Positions 34,921 to 45,029 are shown, numbered from the stretch's first letter. The stretch is DNA of 64,000 bases from an uncultured Bacillota bacterium (GCA_958352855.1 CATWQE010000001.1:62001-126000), one strand, 5' to 3'. Translations and numbers: made by a program. The notes: generated by a model from the letters alone, not told the origin.

Positions 34921-35916
34921 TTAATCTTTCTGCTCTGAGCGGTAGAAATCTCTGTATGCCTTAATTCCAACAGAAACAGCTGCATAATCACCTATCATCT
35001 CTCCAAGTTTTGCCGGAAGGATTTTGCAAACTTTTCTAGACGCGTCAAGAGCTTCTTGTTCCAAAACCATATTCATAATCGGCTCCAAATTTTCTTTTTG
35101 CCGACCATAAATACTTCCTATTACAATAACTTCTGGATTCAAAATATCAATTAAAATAGATAACCCTTTTCCTAAATATGTAGCTACTGTATTAAAAATC
35201 TCCCGGGCAAGTTCATCTCCAGCCTCCAGTGCTTCAGCAATTCCTTTTGTTGTAATATCTCCTAATCCTTCTTCACATTTGCAGAATAATGGTTTTTTCC
35301 CGGCTCTCAAGGCTTCTTCTGCCTTCATTCGTCCCAGATTCGCAATCCCACCTCCACTGCAAAATCCTTCAAAGGATCCGTTCTTCCCGTATCCATAAGG
35401 GCCATCCTTTTCCAAACGCACATGACCTACTTCCCCCGCCATACCGCTGCTACCGCTATAGAGCTCGTTATTTAAAATAAGTCCTGCTCCCATTCCTGTT
35501 CCAAAAGTCAAAAAAATCATATTTTTGCTTCCTTGTCCTGCTCCCATAGACCATTCTGCCAAGGCGCAGGCATCTGCGTCATTTTGCAGCATTACCGGCA
35601 CTCCAAATTCTTTTTTTAAGGGAGAAAATATATCTGCATGATCCCACTTTAAAAGATTAGGCGGCGCTAAAATTACTCCTTTCTCAGCATCTAAAGGTCC
35701 TCCACAGGAAATCCCAATAGAAGTAAGACGCCATTCTGGATGTTCTTCAAATTTTTTGCGGATAATGTGAATAAATGTTTCCACCGCTTTATGAAAATCC
35801 TCTGTTTCTGTCTCTAGCTTTACTTTATCCAGAAACACAATGCCACTTTCTTGCATATTAGCAAAGGAAATAGCACATTTTGTTCCACCTATATCAATTC
35901 CTACTACTACTTGCAT
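34921..35916 (-). CDS. ROK family sugar kinase lacking the zinc cysteine cluster
   Basis: A 331-residue ROK kinase with N-terminal ATP motif VVGIDIGGTKCAISFA, QNDADACALAEW near residue 115 with catalytic Asp, and FLTFGTGMGAGLILN near 140. Most ROK kinases have a zinc site of form CxCGxxGCxE; here the same place reads GPYGYGKNGSFEGFCSGGG, so the cysteines are lost. It has no HTH, unlike the ROK repressor at 40544. Members phosphorylate glucose, mannose, fructose or N-acetylated hexoses. Between beta-mannosidase and a metallo-hydrolase, mannose or glucose is the most likely substrate. Confidence 0.86.
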   Translation of the reverse strand: MQVVVGIDIGGTKCAISFANMQESGIVFLDKVKLETETEDFHKAVETFIHIIRKKFEEHPEWRLTSIGISCGGPLDAEKGVILAPPNLLKWDHADIFSPLKKEFGVPVMLQNDADACALAEWSMGAGQGSKNMIFLTFGTGMGAGLILNNELYSGSSGMAGEVGHVRLEKDGPYGYGKNGSFEGFCSGGGIANLGRMKAEEALRAGKKPLFCKCEEGLGDITTKGIAEALEAGDELAREIFNTVATYLGKGLSILIDILNPEVIVIGSIYGRQKENLEPIMNMVLEQEALDASRKVCKILPAKLGEMIGDYAAVSVGIKAYRDFYRSEQKD

Positions 35917-35942
35917 TTTGTTTTACCTCTATTTCTTTTATT

Positions 35943-38456
35943 TCATTTATCAATAGAAAATAGTTTCCTATATGAGAGATTCAATCCCTGTATGGAAGCC
36001 TGTTCTATCTTTCCGTTTCCTTCAATTCTTCTCTCTTCTCCTGGAAGCAATGTAAAATAATTATCTTTTAGGTAAATAGGAGTTTCCTCTTCCTTACTTA
36101 TAAAAAGGAATAATATCGGAATACTTCCCGAATTTTTTATTTGGACTATCCCCTCTTGATAATCTGCCTGGAAAGTTGGCTCATCCATTTGAAGGACACC
36201 TGCAAAATCTTTCGCTTTCGTAAATAAGTACTCATTATCTGCAACTCTTTCGTCTTCCCTATATAGGCTAAGACGAAGTAACAACAGTTCCTCTTTTTCC
36301 TTTTTCAATCTCACACAAATTTGACCAACTGTATTTGCATGAGCAGTAAGTGCATCTATTCTCCAGTTTTTTTCTTCTATTAATGTACCATCCATGCGAA
36401 ATACTTCTGCAACAGCAGTAAGCTGACCTTTTCTTTCAACTGATAAATTTATTGCTGTTTGAATATCTGCTTTTAAAAATTCTTCCTCGTATAGGCAGGC
36501 ACTTTTAAATTTTGCATTAATAAGATAAGTTCCGTAAACCTTTTTTACTCCATAATAAGCAGGTTTAGGATTTCCATAGTAGTCTAAAGCAGAAGTACAA
36601 TACAGATTCGGATACGATTCATTGAACTGCCATGGAAAAGTTCCACTATTAGCAAATGCCCTCATTCGATTTCTCTCTACTGCATACTTTAATCCTTCAT
36701 ACTGCATATACTGACTGGCTCTACGTATCTGTTCAATCTCATCCAAACCACCGCCAAAGGTTTCCTGAACCAATTCCTCGTTGTTCCACCAAGCTCCTCT
36801 ATGGAAATAATAAGGATTATCTTTACTTGCAGGTAAAAAGTGTTCCGGTGCTGTCGTTTTTCTCAATGCTTCATAATTTGTCATTCCTTCTACACCAAAT
36901 TCTGAATGTAACAGACAAGTTCCTTTATTGTATAACTGATAATGTCTCTCCATTCCCTGGTGTTCCCAAGGGCCATGAACATCATATAGTCTTTCCGGAC
37001 ATTTTTCTAAATTGTCAAAAGAATTTAAAAATACACCTCCCGAGGGTGAAGTGGGAAGCCATTTCCTTTCAGCGTCTAAGATTTTAACCTGACCTTCCAG
37101 TACATGGAGTAATGGATGTTCACTGTCCAGAGGATTCCCTTCTAAATCCTGCAACTCATTTCCACCACACCAGATAACCAATGATGTATAGTTTCTTTTA
37201 TTTTTTATAATGATTTCTGCCTGTTCTTTCATAAGTTCTTTATAAGTCTCTGTTTCAGACGGGGTATTTTCAATTCCAGAGCTTGAAAGAATAAATTCCT
37301 GCCACACCATAATCCCGGCTTCCCCACATAATCTGTAAAAAGAATCCGTTTCTATAAGACCGCCGCCCCATACGCGCAGTATATTTACCCCTGCTTCTTT
37401 TGCCAGCCGAATTAGATGTGCTCTTTTTTCCTCGCTAACAGCTCCATATAATACGTCTGCTGGAACCCAGTTATAACCATTCATATAAATATGCCTTCCG
37501 TTTAGCCTCAGCAAAAAAGAACCCTTTTCCTGTTGTTCTTCAGGCACTGATTCATTTTTTTCAAAAATGACCTCGCGAATCCCTTTTTTCCCATGCCAAA
37601 CATCAGAACACACTTTATTTTTATTAAAAATTTTTATTGTTACATTATATTCATATGGTTCACCTTGTCCATTGCACCACCATAGTTTCGGATTTTCTAT
37701 CCGTATGCTTCCATACCATTTTCCCTCTAACACTCTTCCGCCAAACTTATACGTTCCAAAAATCCCCTCTACCCTACATCCATCTTCACATTCAGCTTCT
37801 ACTTGGAAAAAAATTTCAGCTTCTGTATAATGATTGAAAAGTTTTGTTTTAATTTGTACATTTTGTAATCTTTCCTGTTCCGTAACTCTCAGATATACAT
37901 CCTGCCATATTCCTTGATGAATCATTCTAGGGCAGAAATCCCACCAATATGTCATTCTGGACTTATGGGTATATACACAGCTGGTTTTTCCTACCTGGGG
38001 CTGCTCAAATGGTGCTGCATCTAATGCAACTGCCAGTACATTTTCTTCCCCGTATTTTAAAATCTCTCCTATATCTTTCTCCCATGGAATATACATTCCT
38101 TCTTGTTTTCCTAGTGATATACCATTCAGAAAAATTTCAGAACTATAGTCAATCCCTTCAAATACAAGTGAATTTCTTTTTCCCTCATATTTTTCAGGGA
38201 GAAAAAATTTCTTTCGATATACCCATGTTCTAGCGGATACCCACTCTATCAACTTAGAATTCAGTTCATAATATGGGTCAGAAACCAGATGATTTTCCAT
38301 TAAATCATGAAGTACACTTCCAGGCACCTGGGCTGGATACCACCAACGCTGATCTTCTGTTTCCGGCATAATTGAATTTCTCCATACCCAATCTAGACCA
38401 ATAAATTCTTTCATTTTCCAGTCTGAACCACTAAGCTCTATTTTTTCTGCCCCCAT
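35943..38456 (-). CDS. GH2 beta-mannosidase
   Basis: An ~837-residue GH2 enzyme of the beta-mannosidase type. It has an N-terminal sugar-binding jelly roll, an immunoglobulin-like domain, then the barrel. Seen: RVWGGGLIETDSFYRLCGEAGIMVWQEF-type strand near residue 365, the acid/base in WCGGNELQDLEGN near 430 and the nucleophile in HSEFGVEGM near 520. It removes beta-mannose from chitobiose-linked or mannan oligosaccharides. There is no signal peptide. I use the second ATG (38456), six bases after GGAGG, as the ATG at 38462 abuts that site. GH2 beta-mannosidase plus two GH38 alpha-mannosidases is the pattern expected for mannose-containing glycan cores. Confidence 0.9.
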   Translation of the reverse strand: MGAEKIELSGSDWKMKEFIGLDWVWRNSIMPETEDQRWWYPAQVPGSVLHDLMENHLVSDPYYELNSKLIEWVSARTWVYRKKFFLPEKYEGKRNSLVFEGIDYSSEIFLNGISLGKQEGMYIPWEKDIGEILKYGEENVLAVALDAAPFEQPQVGKTSCVYTHKSRMTYWWDFCPRMIHQGIWQDVYLRVTEQERLQNVQIKTKLFNHYTEAEIFFQVEAECEDGCRVEGIFGTYKFGGRVLEGKWYGSIRIENPKLWWCNGQGEPYEYNVTIKIFNKNKVCSDVWHGKKGIREVIFEKNESVPEEQQEKGSFLLRLNGRHIYMNGYNWVPADVLYGAVSEEKRAHLIRLAKEAGVNILRVWGGGLIETDSFYRLCGEAGIMVWQEFILSSSGIENTPSETETYKELMKEQAEIIIKNKRNYTSLVIWCGGNELQDLEGNPLDSEHPLLHVLEGQVKILDAERKWLPTSPSGGVFLNSFDNLEKCPERLYDVHGPWEHQGMERHYQLYNKGTCLLHSEFGVEGMTNYEALRKTTAPEHFLPASKDNPYYFHRGAWWNNEELVQETFGGGLDEIEQIRRASQYMQYEGLKYAVERNRMRAFANSGTFPWQFNESYPNLYCTSALDYYGNPKPAYYGVKKVYGTYLINAKFKSACLYEEEFLKADIQTAINLSVERKGQLTAVAEVFRMDGTLIEEKNWRIDALTAHANTVGQICVRLKKEKEELLLLRLSLYREDERVADNEYLFTKAKDFAGVLQMDEPTFQADYQEGIVQIKNSGSIPILFLFISKEEETPIYLKDNYFTLLPGEERRIEGNGKIEQASIQGLNLSYRKLFSIDK

Positions 38457-38483
38457 ACGCATCCTCCATTTTATGTTTTATTT

Positions 38484-40547
38484 TCACCAAAATATTTCAA
38501 TCACGCATTTTCCCTGTTCATTCTCTGAACACATAACCTGATAAAAATTCTTTTTCTTACAATCCTCTCCCTGCACTGGCTTTCTTTCTGCCAAAACTGC
38601 TTCTCCATTACAGTGTACCAATGCTGGCTGGCTGTCTGAAAGAAATCCCAACGTTCCTCCTTCTGTCAAAAATACAATAGTTCTATTACTTTCTTCTACA
38701 ATATTTTCAACACAGCCAAGTCCTATATATTTTTCTAATATTCCCATAATTTGTATAAGCTTATCTGGGAAAATCACAAACAACTCTCCATCATCATTTT
38801 TCACATTACATATATAAGGATTTTCTTCCAAAAGTGAAACATTTTTGTTTCTATAATGATATACATACCATCTTTTTTCTTCCATTTCAGGAATATCTGT
38901 TCTGGAAATCTTACAATTTTCTTCTCCATCTTCTGCAATACAAAAAGCCGCTATTACAAAACAGTTTTTATAGCGATTAAAAACTTTCAACGTTCTTCCT
39001 GTTTTTGCAGAATCTTCAAAAAGAGAATCCATTGTAGGCATTGCCACATCTTGACATCGAATCACTTTTCCGGACTTTCTAATTAATGGCATAATATAAG
39101 ATGGATTAGTTTGACCTACTTTATCACTTGTATACACAGGCCCGCCACTTACTGCCCTTAAGATAGAATTGTTCCAGTTTTCCTTATGATTGCTCCAGAA
39201 CATGTCCCAATCTCCCCAGTAAAACTGCCCCTGCAAAAGAGAATTATAACTATTCTGAATTACATGTTCCCGAAATCCATGGGAAACTTCCGGTACAAAA
39301 TCATCACTGCTTCTTGACACTGCACTGCTTGGACGATTCCACATATCTTCACTTGCCATTCCCATACAGTTAATAATTGCATTGTCAAAATAGAGCGCTG
39401 CAGATGCATTTAACCCTTTCTGTATCTCCCTAGAAGCCGCACCATAAGATTTTTCACCACTATAAAAAATAGAAATTGCGCTTTGTCCATCTACTTTCAC
39501 AAAATCAATTCCACAGTGTTCCTTTAAATACTCATGCCACTTTTGATAGAACAGAAATGCTCTTCCGCTTTGTGCATCTGGAATAATTCTTCCATCTTCC
39601 AGATATTTAATACCCTCTTTCATTTGTTCTTCTGCAGAGCTTCCCTTTTCCAATCCATTCCAATATCCCATAACTGCATGCCAAACACCTACTGCCGGAA
39701 TATAAAAGTCTTCTTTTATCTTTTTTACACATCCGCCTAATCCATTTGGGAATTTTTCAGAATCTGCATCTAATCCTTTTAATACCTGTGTTTTATAGTC
39801 CGCATCTAGCCAACCATCATCTATTAACACCCATTTCACCGGTATTTTTTTATCATTGAATTCTTTGAGTTTTTCACAAATCCCTTCTTCTGAAACATTA
39901 TGATAAAAAGCATCCCAACTACACCATCCAAGATATTCAAACATATCAGGATATTTCCTGTTTGTCCTGAACATAGCTGTTTTCCCTGTAAGCTTTAATG
40001 CTCTTTTTACCGCGTCTTCGCAACATTGATAAGGATTTTCCCCATAGGCAATAACAATACTTAAATCTTCAAGTTTCTTACGATTTCTACAATTAGATGT
40101 CATTTCTATAAAAATACTATTCTCATTGCCTTTCATATCTGTTCTGCATTCTTTCCCACACACAGCTACAATTGCCAGATATATTTCACCTTTTTTTGTA
40201 AGAAGGAGCTGTGTTTTTTCGGGAATTTCTTTTAGTTCTTTGGGAAAACATGGGCGTATCCACCAACTTTTATGTTGATAAATTGCTAAGATCTTTTCTA
40301 CATTGGTAATTTCCATGGAATAACAGCATCCTTTTTTCGGTTCCCAATATTCTTGAGGACCAAAAAAAGGCTCCTGTAACTTTTTTTCCCCTTTCACAAA
40401 AACAGCTAGAGTATTCTCCATAGCTTCCACTTTTATTTCTACCATTTCCTGCTCTAAAAAGTTATTTTCTGTCTTTAGACATAAAGTCTCTTCCCCAACC
40501 TTAATACGCATTTCTGTTATTTCATTATTTTTATCAATTTTATTCAT
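38484..40547 (-). CDS. GH36-family alpha-galactosidase / raffinose-synthase-like protein
   Basis: A 687-residue enzyme of the GH36 raffinose-synthase (Sip1) branch. Motifs: LGWCSWDAFYH near residue 208, WVLIDDGWLDADY near 240, the nucleophile in GIDFVKVDGQSAI near 350 and the acid/base in SRSSDDFVPE near 415. Plant members transfer galactose; bacterial members are mostly uncharacterised and may be alpha-galactosidases. No signal peptide is visible. It overlaps the ROK repressor gene by four bases (ATGA) and uses a GGAG inside that gene. The substrate is uncertain, but a terminal alpha-galactose is the best guess. Confidence 0.83.
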   Translation of the reverse strand: MNKIDKNNEITEMRIKVGEETLCLKTENNFLEQEMVEIKVEAMENTLAVFVKGEKKLQEPFFGPQEYWEPKKGCCYSMEITNVEKILAIYQHKSWWIRPCFPKELKEIPEKTQLLLTKKGEIYLAIVAVCGKECRTDMKGNENSIFIEMTSNCRNRKKLEDLSIVIAYGENPYQCCEDAVKRALKLTGKTAMFRTNRKYPDMFEYLGWCSWDAFYHNVSEEGICEKLKEFNDKKIPVKWVLIDDGWLDADYKTQVLKGLDADSEKFPNGLGGCVKKIKEDFYIPAVGVWHAVMGYWNGLEKGSSAEEQMKEGIKYLEDGRIIPDAQSGRAFLFYQKWHEYLKEHCGIDFVKVDGQSAISIFYSGEKSYGAASREIQKGLNASAALYFDNAIINCMGMASEDMWNRPSSAVSRSSDDFVPEVSHGFREHVIQNSYNSLLQGQFYWGDWDMFWSNHKENWNNSILRAVSGGPVYTSDKVGQTNPSYIMPLIRKSGKVIRCQDVAMPTMDSLFEDSAKTGRTLKVFNRYKNCFVIAAFCIAEDGEENCKISRTDIPEMEEKRWYVYHYRNKNVSLLEENPYICNVKNDDGELFVIFPDKLIQIMGILEKYIGLGCVENIVEESNRTIVFLTEGGTLGFLSDSQPALVHCNGEAVLAERKPVQGEDCKKKNFYQVMCSENEQGKCVIEIFW

Positions 40548-41779
40548 GCTTTTTCTCCGGCTTTCTTTGCAAATACTTCATTCACAGTTTCATTAAAAAA
40601 TTCGTCTGCTACAATTTCTCCTGCCCCTATTACCCCTGCATTTTCTCCAAGCCTGGATACCAGAAGCTTATTCTCTTTTGCTTCTTTTACTTTCCTGGTA
40701 TTGGCAACATCTGCAACAATATCAAAATACCTAGGGCATTTTTGTATTAAAATTCCTCCTAAAATTACCATTTCTGGATCCATATAATTAATCAGATTGC
40801 TCACTGCAATGCCTACATAAAAAGCAGATTGGTTTAAAATAGAAATTGTCATTGGATCTTTTTTCTCTATCATAGAAAATATATCTTCAATGGTAAGCGA
40901 ATTTCTTTTCTGATATAATGGATGGGAAACTTCTTCTTCCAAACGAGTTTTAAGCTCTCTTAATACTGCAATACCTGAACTCATAGCTTCCAGGCACCCT
41001 TTATTACCGCAATTACAAGTAGGGCCATTAATATCAATAACCGTATGCCCAAACTCTCCAGCTACACCATTTGCACCGATTTTTAAATTTCCATCAATAA
41101 TCATGCCGGATCCAATACCCATATCTACATCTATATAAACTAAATCATAATATTCTCCTGCATCACCATGCCAGTATTCTCCAAATGCAATCACGTTTGT
41201 ATCCTTATGAACACTAACACAAAGTCCTGTTTTTTCTTCTAATATGTCCTTTAATGGTAAATAAACAAGCATTGGCATATTAGGTGGCATTAAAATAACT
41301 CCTGTTTTCACATCTACTGGTCCAGGGGCACCTACTCCTATCCCTAAAATATCACCACGTTTAACTTCTGATTTTTCTATAACTTTTTCAATTGCACACA
41401 CTAGTCTTTCTACAAAAACACTTTGTTTTTGTACATCCTGTCCCATGGGACAGCGTTCCATTGCCAAAACATTTCCACATAAATCCAACAATGCTATACT
41501 TGTAACAAATTTATTAATATGAATTCCTATCGTATATCCATAATCTGCATTGATAGCATAAGCAGCGGCCTTACGCCCTGTACTTCCTGTTTCTACATCT
41601 GCATATTTAATCAAATTTAAAGCTTCTAATTCTTCTAGAATCTTTTTAATGGCCATAAATGTCAGACCTGTCACACTGGCAAGTCCTGCTTTTGTTGCCG
41701 TTTTATTTTTTCTGATATAATTTAAAACACTTCGTCTATTATAATTTTTTAATTGTACACTTTTATTCTGTTCTCCCAT
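40544..41779 (-). CDS. ROK family transcriptional repressor (NagC/XylR type)
   Basis: A 411-residue ROK regulator. The N-terminal winged helix (RRSVLNYIRKNKTATKAGLA, residues 15-34, then a MAIKKILEELEAL recognition region) is followed by a ROK sugar-binding domain with zinc motif CNCGNKGCLEAM near residue 255. ROK repressors release DNA on binding a sugar or sugar phosphate. As the fourth gene of the 19-gene run, it probably controls the run through the promoter at 45095-45123. It is separated from the binding-protein gene by a strong hairpin. Confidence 0.9.
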   Translation of the reverse strand: MGEQNKSVQLKNYNRRSVLNYIRKNKTATKAGLASVTGLTFMAIKKILEELEALNLIKYADVETGSTGRKAAAYAINADYGYTIGIHINKFVTSIALLDLCGNVLAMERCPMGQDVQKQSVFVERLVCAIEKVIEKSEVKRGDILGIGVGAPGPVDVKTGVILMPPNMPMLVYLPLKDILEEKTGLCVSVHKDTNVIAFGEYWHGDAGEYYDLVYIDVDMGIGSGMIIDGNLKIGANGVAGEFGHTVIDINGPTCNCGNKGCLEAMSSGIAVLRELKTRLEEEVSHPLYQKRNSLTIEDIFSMIEKKDPMTISILNQSAFYVGIAVSNLINYMDPEMVILGGILIQKCPRYFDIVADVANTRKVKEAKENKLLVSRLGENAGVIGAGEIVADEFFNETVNEVFAKKAGEKA

Positions 41780-41800
41780 GTGCCCTCTCCTTTTTAAAAT

Positions 41801-41835
41801 TTTCGGACAGAAAGTCTTTCTCTTCCTGTCCGAAA
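41801..41835 (-). promoter_or_regulatory. Intergenic hairpin between binding-protein gene and ROK gene
   Basis: A perfect 10-bp stem (TTTCGGACAG with CTGTCCGAAA, 15-base loop) sits 22 bases before the ROK start. On the minus strand it is followed by ATTTTAAAAA, a weak U-run. It probably stabilises the transporter message or stops part of the transcripts so that transporter exceeds enzymes. Confidence 0.6.
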
Positions 41836-41865
41836 TATGATATGAGCATTAAAGAACTCAATTTT

Positions 41866-43170
41866 TTACTCAACTGTTACTTCCGGGAATTTATCGCGCA
41901 CCATTTTTTTGAATTCTTCTATAATGGCGTCATTGTCTTTGCCCGCTTTAATTCCGTCTGTAACAGCTTTCTGGAAATCATTCTGTGTTGCTCTTGTATA
42001 TTTATCTGGAACAATCGGTTTGATTTTTTCACAAACTTCACCGTATGTTTCAAGAATATTCTGTCCACCAAATTCTTCAGCAGCATATCCCTCTTTAGAT
42101 GCTTCCACTGCAGTCTTACTTGCCGGAAATTGATTGTATTCATTTAAGTTCAAAGTCTGGAATTCATCTGTTGTAAGATATTCAAGGAATATTCCTGCCA
42201 CATCTTTTTTCTCAGATTTTTCATAAACACAGGTCTGTGTAGCGCCTTCATAAGAAGCATTAAACGGAACTGCTACCCCTACATTTCCATTATTTGCATC
42301 CCAATCAGTAAAGAAATCCCAGGATGGCATTACTCTAAATAAGATAGACCCTTCATTCCATGCAGCAGCCCATTCTGAACTCCAGGAACCAAGTTCTGCA
42401 TTCGCATCACTTTCGTACATTGTACGCATTTTATCAATCATACCAATCCATTCATCACCTACATCTAACTTCTGCTCTCTTACTAATGGCTCAAAGGAAA
42501 ATGCGTCTACTTTCACCATTTCTGCAATGTTCGGCCATAAGTGTACTTCACCATTAGATGCTTGATAAACTTCCTCGCCTTTTGCTATAATGCTGTCCCA
42601 GTCACTCAGCATATTTGAAATTTCTACAGGATCACTGGTGCCAAGCCATTTTTCACAAGCATCTCTCAAATACCAGAACACAACTGGTGATGACTGGAAT
42701 GTAACTGCCTTGTAATTCCCATCTGAATCTTTCATCTGTGCCAACTGGAAATCATAATAATTTTCTGTCAGCTTTTCAATATCAATATAAGAAAGATCTG
42801 CAATCAAATCACTATCCAAAAATTCATATGCATAATTTTCTTCCAAATCAAAAACATCTGGTACATTATCACCACTTTGAAGTGCTGTTAAAATTTTTGT
42901 TCTATATTCTTCTCCACCAAAGATTTGCAAATTCACCTTTACATTTGGATATTTTTCATTGAATGCTTTTACCAGATTATTGGCACTATCTGTATAAGTC
43001 CAATAGGTAAACTCACCCTCGATCTCTTCTGGGTTCTTTGCTTCTAACTTTTCCTGTTCTTCTTTTTCTGTAGCTTTCTCAGTCTTTCCTCCATCTCCTC
43101 CACAGCCAGTCATAAGTCCTGTTGCCAAGAGAGCTCCACTAAGCAATACAGATAATAATCTTTTTTTCAT
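41866..43170 (-). CDS. Extracellular solute-binding lipoprotein of sugar ABC transporter
   Basis: A ~434-residue family 1 binding protein. I use the ATG at 43170 (MKKRLLSVLLSG), ten bases after AGGAG, and not the ATG at 43179. The lipobox LMTGC follows a typical signal peptide, then a charged linker and the SBP start (EGEFTYWTYTDSANNLVKAF). It catches the oligosaccharide for the two permeases encoded just upstream. It is the third gene of the operon, with 46 bases between it and the MalG-type gene. Confidence 0.93.
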   Translation of the reverse strand: MKKRLLSVLLSGALLATGLMTGCGGDGGKTEKATEKEEQEKLEAKNPEEIEGEFTYWTYTDSANNLVKAFNEKYPNVKVNLQIFGGEEYRTKILTALQSGDNVPDVFDLEENYAYEFLDSDLIADLSYIDIEKLTENYYDFQLAQMKDSDGNYKAVTFQSSPVVFWYLRDACEKWLGTSDPVEISNMLSDWDSIIAKGEEVYQASNGEVHLWPNIAEMVKVDAFSFEPLVREQKLDVGDEWIGMIDKMRTMYESDANAELGSWSSEWAAAWNEGSILFRVMPSWDFFTDWDANNGNVGVAVPFNASYEGATQTCVYEKSEKKDVAGIFLEYLTTDEFQTLNLNEYNQFPASKTAVEASKEGYAAEEFGGQNILETYGEVCEKIKPIVPDKYTRATQNDFQKAVTDGIKAGKDNDAIIEEFKKMVRDKFPEVTVE

Positions 43171-43216
43171 AGTTACCATTCTCCTTTCAGAATCATTTTT
43201 ATTTTTTATATTTTTA

Positions 43217-44065
43217 TTACCCCTTTACTGCCGCCCCAATAGATATTTTCTCTGTGATTGTTTTTGATGCAAAACAGAAAATAATAATAAGCGGCAGCAC
43301 AGAAACCAGCATTCCAACATACTGTGCTCCATAATCCGCATGAGTTGCATCTCGTACTGTTGCAATCATTAAAGGCAAAGTCAATTTTTTCTGATCATTT
43401 AAAACAATCAACGGTGTCATATAACTATTCCAGTTTCCAATAAAAGTCATAACTCCCTGAGTTACAATTGCCGGAACTATCAAGGGAAGCGCAATCTTAT
43501 GGAAAATAGAAAACTCTTTACATCCATCAATGATAGCAGCTTCCAAAAGTTCATTTGGAAGGGCTCCATCAATGTATTGTTTATAGAAAAACACTGCAAA
43601 ACAATTAGCAATAGATGGAACAATTAATGTAAAATAATTATTTAACAAGCCAAGCGCCTGCACTTCTTTGTAAAATCCAATAATCCCCAACTGTCCTGGA
43701 ACCATCATAGCCACCATAACTACAGCAAATAAAGCATTCTTTCCTTTAAAGTTAAATTTCGAAAATGCATATGCCGCCATAGCTGTGAAATAATTTTGTA
43801 TTACAGTAACCGTAATTGCCAAAAATAAACTATTAGCAATACCCCGTACCAGATCAATATTCTGTGTAAGACGTTCAAAGTTTTCTTTCAGCATATCTCC
43901 TGGCAAAATATTAATCCTTGCTACAATGTCATAACTATCATGCGTAGAAGAAATAATCATTACAAAAAAAGGATAAAAAGATACAATTGCTATTGCGATT
44001 GCAAAAATGTAGGCAACTGTATGTAGACAAAAGCGCTTCACCTTCGGCTTCGATATACCGCTCAT
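43217..44065 (-). CDS. Carbohydrate ABC transporter permease, MalG type (CUT1)
   Basis: A 282-residue permease with six membrane segments and the EAA loop LLEAAIIDGCKEFSIFHKI near residue 175. The start overlaps the MalF-type gene by four bases. It forms the channel with the protein at 44062-44973. The loop is that of the CUT1 oligosaccharide branch. No ATPase is encoded in the operon. Confidence 0.93.
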   Translation of the reverse strand: MSGISKPKVKRFCLHTVAYIFAIAIAIVSFYPFFVMIISSTHDSYDIVARINILPGDMLKENFERLTQNIDLVRGIANSLFLAITVTVIQNYFTAMAAYAFSKFNFKGKNALFAVVMVAMMVPGQLGIIGFYKEVQALGLLNNYFTLIVPSIANCFAVFFYKQYIDGALPNELLEAAIIDGCKEFSIFHKIALPLIVPAIVTQGVMTFIGNWNSYMTPLIVLNDQKKLTLPLMIATVRDATHADYGAQYVGMLVSVLPLIIIFCFASKTITEKISIGAAVKG

Positions 44066-44973
44066 CTTTTATTCCTCCTTCTTTTTTTAACATTTCCATA
44101 GTCATCTTTTCTCTCTTTTGTAACTATCAGAGAAATGACGCTGAAAAATGCAATGATGACAAAAATTCCATATGCTACAGCAGAGCCATAGCCAAACTGA
44201 AATCTTTCAAATGCTGAATCATACAGATATTTCACCATTGTAGTAGTTGCATCTCCAGGAACTGTCTTAAATACCAGTTTTGCCACATCAAATAATTGAA
44301 GTCCTCCTATAATAGAAGTAATCATAATGTAAATCAACATTGGACGCATTAACGGAATCGTAATCCTCATTGTACGTTGCCATCCTGAAGCACCATCTAC
44401 TTCTGCAGCTTCAATAACCTCTTCCGGAATAGAATTAATTCCAGCAGTAAAGTAAATAATATTAAATCCAAAATTCTGCCAGCAAATTGCCATCGATACA
44501 ACAAACCTTGCTAACATTTTACTATTCTGGAAGTCAATTGCTGAAAGTCCAAACAGTTCAATAATATTATTAATTGCTCCACCCGGATAAGAAAATAAAG
44601 CTCCAAACAATAAACCAATGGTTACCGGTGTTACTAAATTAGGAAAATAAAAAATATTTCTCAAAATCAGTTTTCCTTTAAACCATTTATTACTCAGTAT
44701 TAATGCCAGTACAAATGCAATGGTAAGCTGAGGAATAATTGCCATAATCCAAATGATTAAGGTATTTCCTATTGTCTCAAAAAAGTAACCGGAATTTAAA
44801 AGTCTTTTATAATTTTCCAATCCTACAAAAGTCAGATTACCAGACAACGCGTCCATTTCACTAAAGCTTAAAATAAACGAATAGACAATCGGAAACAAAC
44901 TAAATACAATAAAAACCAGAAAAAATGGCAGCAAATATATGTATGCATATTTACTTCTCTTTTTTGAATTCAC
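44062..44973 (-). CDS. Sugar ABC transporter permease, MalF type (CUT1)
   Basis: A 303-residue permease and the first gene of the 19-gene run. Six membrane segments and the EAA loop VIEAAEVDGASGWQRTMRITIP near residues 187-208 are visible. Its leader of about 115 bases carries a 9-bp inverted repeat, and a consensus sigma-A promoter lies upstream. AGGAGAAGGAAAGG-type purine runs precede the start. Confidence 0.93.
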   Translation of the reverse strand: MNSKKRSKYAYIYLLPFFLVFIVFSLFPIVYSFILSFSEMDALSGNLTFVGLENYKRLLNSGYFFETIGNTLIIWIMAIIPQLTIAFVLALILSNKWFKGKLILRNIFYFPNLVTPVTIGLLFGALFSYPGGAINNIIELFGLSAIDFQNSKMLARFVVSMAICWQNFGFNIIYFTAGINSIPEEVIEAAEVDGASGWQRTMRITIPLMRPMLIYIMITSIIGGLQLFDVAKLVFKTVPGDATTTMVKYLYDSAFERFQFGYGSAVAYGIFVIIAFFSVISLIVTKERKDDYGNVKKRRRNKR

Positions 44974-45029
44974 CTTTCCTTCTCCTTTCCCTTGTTAATA
45001 CTTCTTGCCTTCTCCTTTCTTCATTACTC

